Of a stretch of 64,000 nucleotides of DNA, positions 59,701 to 64,000 are shown one piece after another. The translations under genes and the position numbers were made by a program. The notes below the pieces were generated by a model. That model worked only from the letters and a program-made list of their open reading frames with translations, was not told where the DNA came from and made no database searches. The stretch is from Trichoplax sp. H2. Its lineage: Eukaryota > Placozoa > Uniplacotomia > Trichoplacea. The DNA lies in assembly GCA_003344405.1 (NCBI GenBank), contig NOWV01000159.1, positions 117,154 to 181,153 of the forward strand, written 5' to 3'. The stretch's first letter is position 1. Every line of letters starts with the position of its first letter.

Positions 59701-62700
59701 ATCTACGTTTGAAATTGTGATGTTTTGCTAATAAAAAATATTGATAAAAATAAAGAATTTAATCATCAGTACGATTTTTGGAGTATCACTTTTAAAAAAA
59801 TTGATTGATATAAATTGATCGGTTTTATTGCTAATCTTTAAAATAAGCTATCGTATTACTGCCGTGCACCTACTCATGCACAATCGTTCATTGTTTCTTA
59901 TGTTGTTTATGCTACGAGTATACAACATGCAGTTATATACAGTATATATATGTGTTAGATGTAACTAAAGTCAGTTGCAGCACTGAGGGGTTAGCTTCAT
60001 GTTGTCATTGATCTCTCTATGTTAGCTGGATCTGGCCGTTGCACTAATTGTAACGGAACTGTAATATTGTAAACATAGAATTATTAAGCTACGGTTAGTA
60101 AACCCTGACGTGATGTGTTCGAGTTTTAGTGATACAGTTACAGTAATCGCCTTGTATTGTAAACACTGTACGCTAGCAGCGTACTGCAATTGTAATTGAT
60201 GTATTGCATAATTATTGCATACAGTATACTCGTATGCGACATAGACCGGCTATAAATACTAATGTATCGTGAGCAAACAGACAGACGCGAGAGCAGTGGA
60301 ATAGGAATAAAGAGCATGTTGAATTGCAGCCTGAGGGAATATCAAACTGCTTGAGACTTATATAACGATACACTAATAAAGCTCCTTTCTTCTACTGCTA
60401 CCTTCTATATACACATCGTTATATTATTTGAACATTATCACATAAGCTATGTATCACCATAGTCTTACTGACATACTCGATAATGACTGATGCAGTAATG
60501 GTACGCATTACATGATGCATATGTATAATTAATGCTCAAAAAGCATTCGAATAAGAAACAACTTGCTTATTATCATAAAGCACGTACTATTATTTTTTGT
60601 TTTACTGTCAATCCTAAGGAACGTATAAGTCATACATTATACACATCTATCCATCCGAAATAGTTTAATTGTAATGTCATAACACGCACATTTATTCTTA
60701 CTACGAATCTGTGGCGTTCATTGCGAGACAAGCAATATCTAGCAGGTTATGTGTAAGATAGTGTTAATGAGAAGATGTTATTACGAGATATTATAATACT
60801 ATAGCACATGATGCGGTATACAATATTATGTAAGAGGTAACGATGTAACTGTAACTTGTATGCCAATGTATGTTGATGAGTTATCGGGTTCAGCACAGCA
60901 CGGTACTATATTACTTCGACTGTATATCAGAAGCTAGTATTGAATAAATTCGGCATTATTTTGTTGGCCTTATTCTGTATTTCTATAAGCTATTCTAAGC
61001 TGGATACATAGCATAACTGATGTATGCTTACAGCCCTGGAATATTCGGGATTAACTTAGATATTTCTTAGGATTATCCAATTCTAAGGGTTGACACTACC
61101 AGTATTATACAAGCATAAAGCATAATACGGTAGCCTATGCCTAGTCTGAAGTTAGGAGCTATTGTATAACACATACCAAATAATATTCAGTATATACAAT
61201 GCTGTACCTGTAAAGGAACACATTCGCGTCCTTTCATAATCGATATGCGTCTATGATGGTCTCTATTATCAGAAGAAAAACTTCCAGTTAACAGATAACA
61301 AGATAATAAAAAAGATTACATGTACAACAATTAGGCTAAACTGACCCGGTTCTCGCCGTAATAGTTGGAATTTCATTTTTTTGCATATGTCTACGTAAGA
61401 TATCACCATCCGTAGATCTGATAGTAGACCTTTCTATACCTTTAGAGCTTAAAAATAATGTTGCTATTTAAAACGCATTACTAAACTTAATATGTGCCAA
61501 TTCGCAGTACTGTATTAAATTAAATTTTATATTTTCCTTTATTTATAAATTATATAATGGAAGTTTGGTGAACTTATAGTGCAATGATCTGTTTGATTTT
61601 TATTGCATGACTATCTTAGTCTGTTAAGTGTATATTTATTTCAATAATTTCTTTATCAAATATTTCATCGTGGTATTTTTGAGAGTGCAGTAATTATAAT
61701 CTTACTTGAAAAGATAATCCCTTCCTGGATTAGCGTAAATTGTTGGTAACACTGATTCTTTTTTGAGTCCTTCTGGAGCGTTGTTACTTTGACACAACTG
61801 CTTTATATCGGTCTGATTTTTACAAATACAATTAGATATTGATATATTCGTATTTTCTGTGCTATTTCGAAATCAATTAAACATACAAATATTGTAACTT
61901 ACCATACTTCTAAGCATCGCACTTTGCATTCTGTGAATGGTTTTCTCATTCCCCTAAGTAGTAATAACTGTAGTTTCAATTGCTTATACGTTAGGGTGGC
62001 AAGAACTAAATTGGCTACTGGGTACATCTTTTAGTGACGAAGCTATTTATGCCTAGTAATACCTTCGACCGAAGCCTTCTTTCTTCTAATCTACGTCGTA
62101 TTTGTCTACTCCGATGGGTTGATATGGGCATAAAACCGTGATAGGGATGGTCTAGACTGGAGCTGTAAAGGAAATCTCGATGTAAAGCCGGTTCAGAGAC
62201 CTACAATTAACCCAGGACACATATATCATAAAATTAATATTATTAACTGCTAGCATTAATAAGTTTGGTGCAGTTGACCAAAGATACTGTTTAGAAAGAA
62301 ATATTCAAACAGAGCTTGATTTTAGTATGCATTGAACTGAAAAAGACAAATCAGCAATGTCGTTTACGTTATACTTTATGTAGCTGCATTGCACACATTA
62401 TATACTGATCATTCATAAGAGTTATGTTGTACAATCATGTGTGATATGGTTTATATAGTAATAGCTAGGTAATAGCCTTTATTATAGCACTTTATGTTTC
62501 ACCTTTGTTGTAACTTAGATCACAGCATGTAATTATTATATATTCTCTATTTAAGAACTTACGCTCCAAAGAAAATTCATTTCATCCAGCGTACAAATCC
62601 GTAGTAGTTTTTGAAGAAAGCCGACGCACTGTTTTAAAATGTTAATAAACCAAATGAAATTCGAACTACTCTAAGTAATGTCCTTATTTAAGTATCACAA

Positions 62701-62937
62701 AATACTATATTAAACTCGTGTATTAACTATATTTAGATTATTTACATATCTTAAAATGATATACAAGTATATTAAACTACTTCGATTGAATTCGTCGTAC
62801 ATTTATAAGTTTTGATGACTTACTAGCTCATGCGTCCAGAAAGTTAACCACCTAGCTACATGGTCTAGCTGTTGTTCGAATTGTATGCTAATTTCGGTCG
62901 TAGGTGACGGCCTTGGATATTCCTTAGACACGGACAT
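53785..62937 (-). CDS. F-box/WD40-repeat SCF substrate receptor, FBXW7/Cdc4 class (18 exons, 562 aa)
   Basis: Substrate-recognition subunit of an SCF ubiquitin ligase. Exons (descending): 62937-62824, 62628-62563, 61953-61903, 61812-61706, 61280-61208, 59727-59600, 59328-59244, 57634-57559, 56668-56527, 56411-56349, 56258-56207, 55973-55902, 55683-55652, 55463-55259, 54489-54397, 54326-54235, 54140-54060, 53941-53785. All phases agree and the total is 563 codons. N-terminal helices containing RWLTFWTHEL and EETVINWFQNVWN resemble dimerisation (D-domain) helices. The F-box reads DFIAELPQNLSLKILTFLD, then WQMLAENDQLWKLKCKE, closest to FBXW7, and is followed by a KNWERGR linker. Seven WD units follow, with anchors such as ASGSLDRTLRIW, LSGSQDKTAKLW and ASASYDHEIKIWDF. 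The sixth blade is short, and its acceptor (CTGAG|A) was chosen on phase. FBXW7 has eight blades, so orthology is uncertain. Confidence 0.88.
54557..54912 (-). mobile_element. Solo LTR A (family 1), in an F-box gene intron
   Basis: A 356-base element beginning TGTGATGATATTC and ending ATATCACA on the + strand, flanked by the 5-base duplication ACAAT (54552-54556 and 54913-54917). It is oriented on the minus strand, where AATAAAGCTCC supplies a polyadenylation signal. Terminal TG...CA, the duplication and a related copy at 59849-60442 support a long terminal repeat left after recombination. There is no internal coding region. It lies in the intron between exons 55463-55259 and 54489-54397. Confidence 0.8.
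56776..56864 (+). repeat. Dispersed repeat, copy 2
   Basis: Partner of 10112-10208 in the same orientation, 46.6 kb away, with the same ordered blocks and small gaps. It lies in the F-box gene intron between exons 57634-57559 and 56668-56527. Confidence 0.6.
59849..60442 (+). mobile_element. Solo LTR B (family 1), interrupted by another LTR
   Basis: A second copy of the 54557-54912 family in opposite orientation. Matching blocks include CCGTGCACCTACT, AACATAAGAAACAAT, GTCATTGATCTC and AATAAAGCTCCTTTCTTC. It begins TATCGTATTAC, where copy A has TGTGATATGAC, and ends ATTATCACA. The duplication TAAGC flanks it at 59844-59848 and 60443-60447. Without the inserted LTR and its duplication it is about 265 bases, shorter than copy A, which has about 100 extra bases in the middle. 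It lies in the intron between exons 61280-61208 and 59727-59600. Confidence 0.8.
60049..60372 (+). mobile_element. Solo LTR C (family 2), inserted in LTR B
   Basis: A 324-base element with ends TGTAAC...GATACA and a perfect 5-base duplication CTAAT at 60044-60048 and 60373-60377. The uninterrupted target (GTACTAATAAAGCTCC) is seen in copy A. A TATAAATA at 60251-60258 lies about 50 bases before an AATAAA at 60306-60311, the U3-R-U5 order expected for an LTR read on the + strand. There is no internal coding region, so it is a solo LTR. The 5-base duplication and TG...CA ends fit an LTR retrotransposon; the clade cannot be told. Confidence 0.85.
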
Positions 62938-64000
62938 TGCGATGTTCGATAAGGTAAGCTGCTGTATATTTACGAAAAAAATTGTTCTAATATATGTCAG
63001 AGTTTGTTTCTTGCATCTTACAATCTACTTAAAAATACAAATTGAAATGTACGATATCTGATCACTATGTATCTTATCTTAACATGTACTGTACTGTACA
63101 GTATTTCATAAAAATGTAATAAATTTTGCGCTGTATTTTAATGGTACTCTACGGACTACGGAAAGATTTTCTGGATAAGTCTGAAAGCTAGCTTTATTAC
63201 TATCAGTTCCAATGCAGGCTGCAGTACTTTAGCGATTAAATAGTTACCTGTGGTAAATGTACGGTATATTATGTATATAACATATACATATGCTGTATAT
63301 ACATACGTATATATTCTTACGGTATATTAGTGTAACCCACGCCTGTTCTACTTCGCAAACTGTATACAGCCTGTACGCACGTACTTGTACTTTTTACTTT
63401 GCATGATATTAATTATATTATTTATAATAGTATTGTATACTGTAGCAACGTCAGTACGTTACGATAGAGGGTGTCATCTGATATTTAAATATTGTATAAC
63501 AGCAGAAAAGTACAGAATTGATAAATCAATTAAATCTTCAAACTGTTGCCATGGTAACGGGAAGCATACCGTATCGGGCTGTGCTACAGTATACTGTAAG
63601 GTAATGTAAAGTAAATCAGATAAACACTGTTAGTAAAATGGAATAAAACAAAATAAACTAGTGCACGAAATCATAGCAATATCTACTTTACCATAGTTAA
63701 TTAACAATGATATTATTGTTAGGATTGCTAGATAGGTGTACGTGTACATGCGTCGAGTTTAGTTAATTAATCACTAACGTGTAGAGTCAGTTAGTGCAGT
63801 ACCATAACCTCACTTCTATCATATCATTGTAGAAGTGCAATCAAAATGACTCTTAAGTCTAAACTCGACTGCGTGCATTTATGTAATGGTATAGTGCAGG
63901 ACATACTACCATATCTTATTAAAGCGTAGATAAAAAATAAAAATTAAATTTGATTCCTATCCTCCACACGATTGACTAATCTGTACCCTACTACTGTACA
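62938..64000. other. Region upstream of the F-box gene
   Basis: Non-coding and AT-rich. It has a short GTAC-unit run at about 63085-63102, alternating TATA/GTATA palindromes at about 63250-63315 and a foldback at 63741-63880. A + strand open frame at 63385-63609 has no family signature and no convincing splice context. Confidence 0.5.
63741..63880. repeat. Foldback (MITE-like) element
   Basis: The left arm near 63747-63762 (GCGTCGAGTTTAG) pairs with the right arm near 63857-63877 (CTAAACTCGACTGCG). Inner segments also pair (GAGTCA with TGACTC; CACTTCTA with TAGAAGTG), so most of about 140 bases can fold into one long imperfect hairpin. No target duplication or coding sequence was seen. Confidence 0.55.

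Overview
The window is AT-rich animal (metazoan) nuclear DNA. The evidence is dense splicing with short GT-AG introns, often 60-130 bases, and proteins of animal and ciliary families: two synaptotagmins, CEP290, an endolysosomal two-pore channel, a BTBD10/KCTD20 protein and an SCF F-box/WD40 subunit. Short introns and small intergenic gaps suggest a compact, intron-rich invertebrate genome. I cannot name the species. There is no bacterial, organellar or viral gene layout. Exons were assembled by hand from splice sites, reading phase and remembered family sequences.

Layout. 546-6219 (-): two-pore channel of the TPC2 type in about 29 small exons. 6.2-13.6 kb: mostly non-coding. 13588-16463 (-) and 18394-20166 (-): two split genes of unknown identity, the second closing as a 186-residue protein with consistent phases. 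Weak + strand exon candidates lie near 17.1 and 20.5 kb. 24718-26383 (+): synaptotagmin-1-like gene. 28028-41484 (+): CEP290 orthologue in 58 exons. 44515-48118 (-): synaptotagmin-7-like gene. 50424-53481 (+): BTBD10/KCTD20. 53785-62937 (-): F-box/WD40 gene of the FBXW7/Cdc4 class, tail-to-tail with BTBD10. 62.9-64 kb: non-coding, with a foldback repeat.

Repeats. The gaps carry arrays built on a five-base GTAC+(A/T) unit, two foldback elements, a diverged repeat pair, and three solo LTRs in the F-box gene introns. Each LTR has a 5-base target duplication, and one sits inside another.

Functional links. The two-pore channel (endolysosomal cation and Ca2+ release) and the two synaptotagmins (Ca2+ sensors for vesicle and lysosome exocytosis) belong to one cell-biological process. 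CEP290 serves the ciliary gate, BTBD10 is linked to AKT signalling, and the F-box protein to ubiquitin-dependent turnover. Nothing in the sequence shows that these genes are co-regulated.
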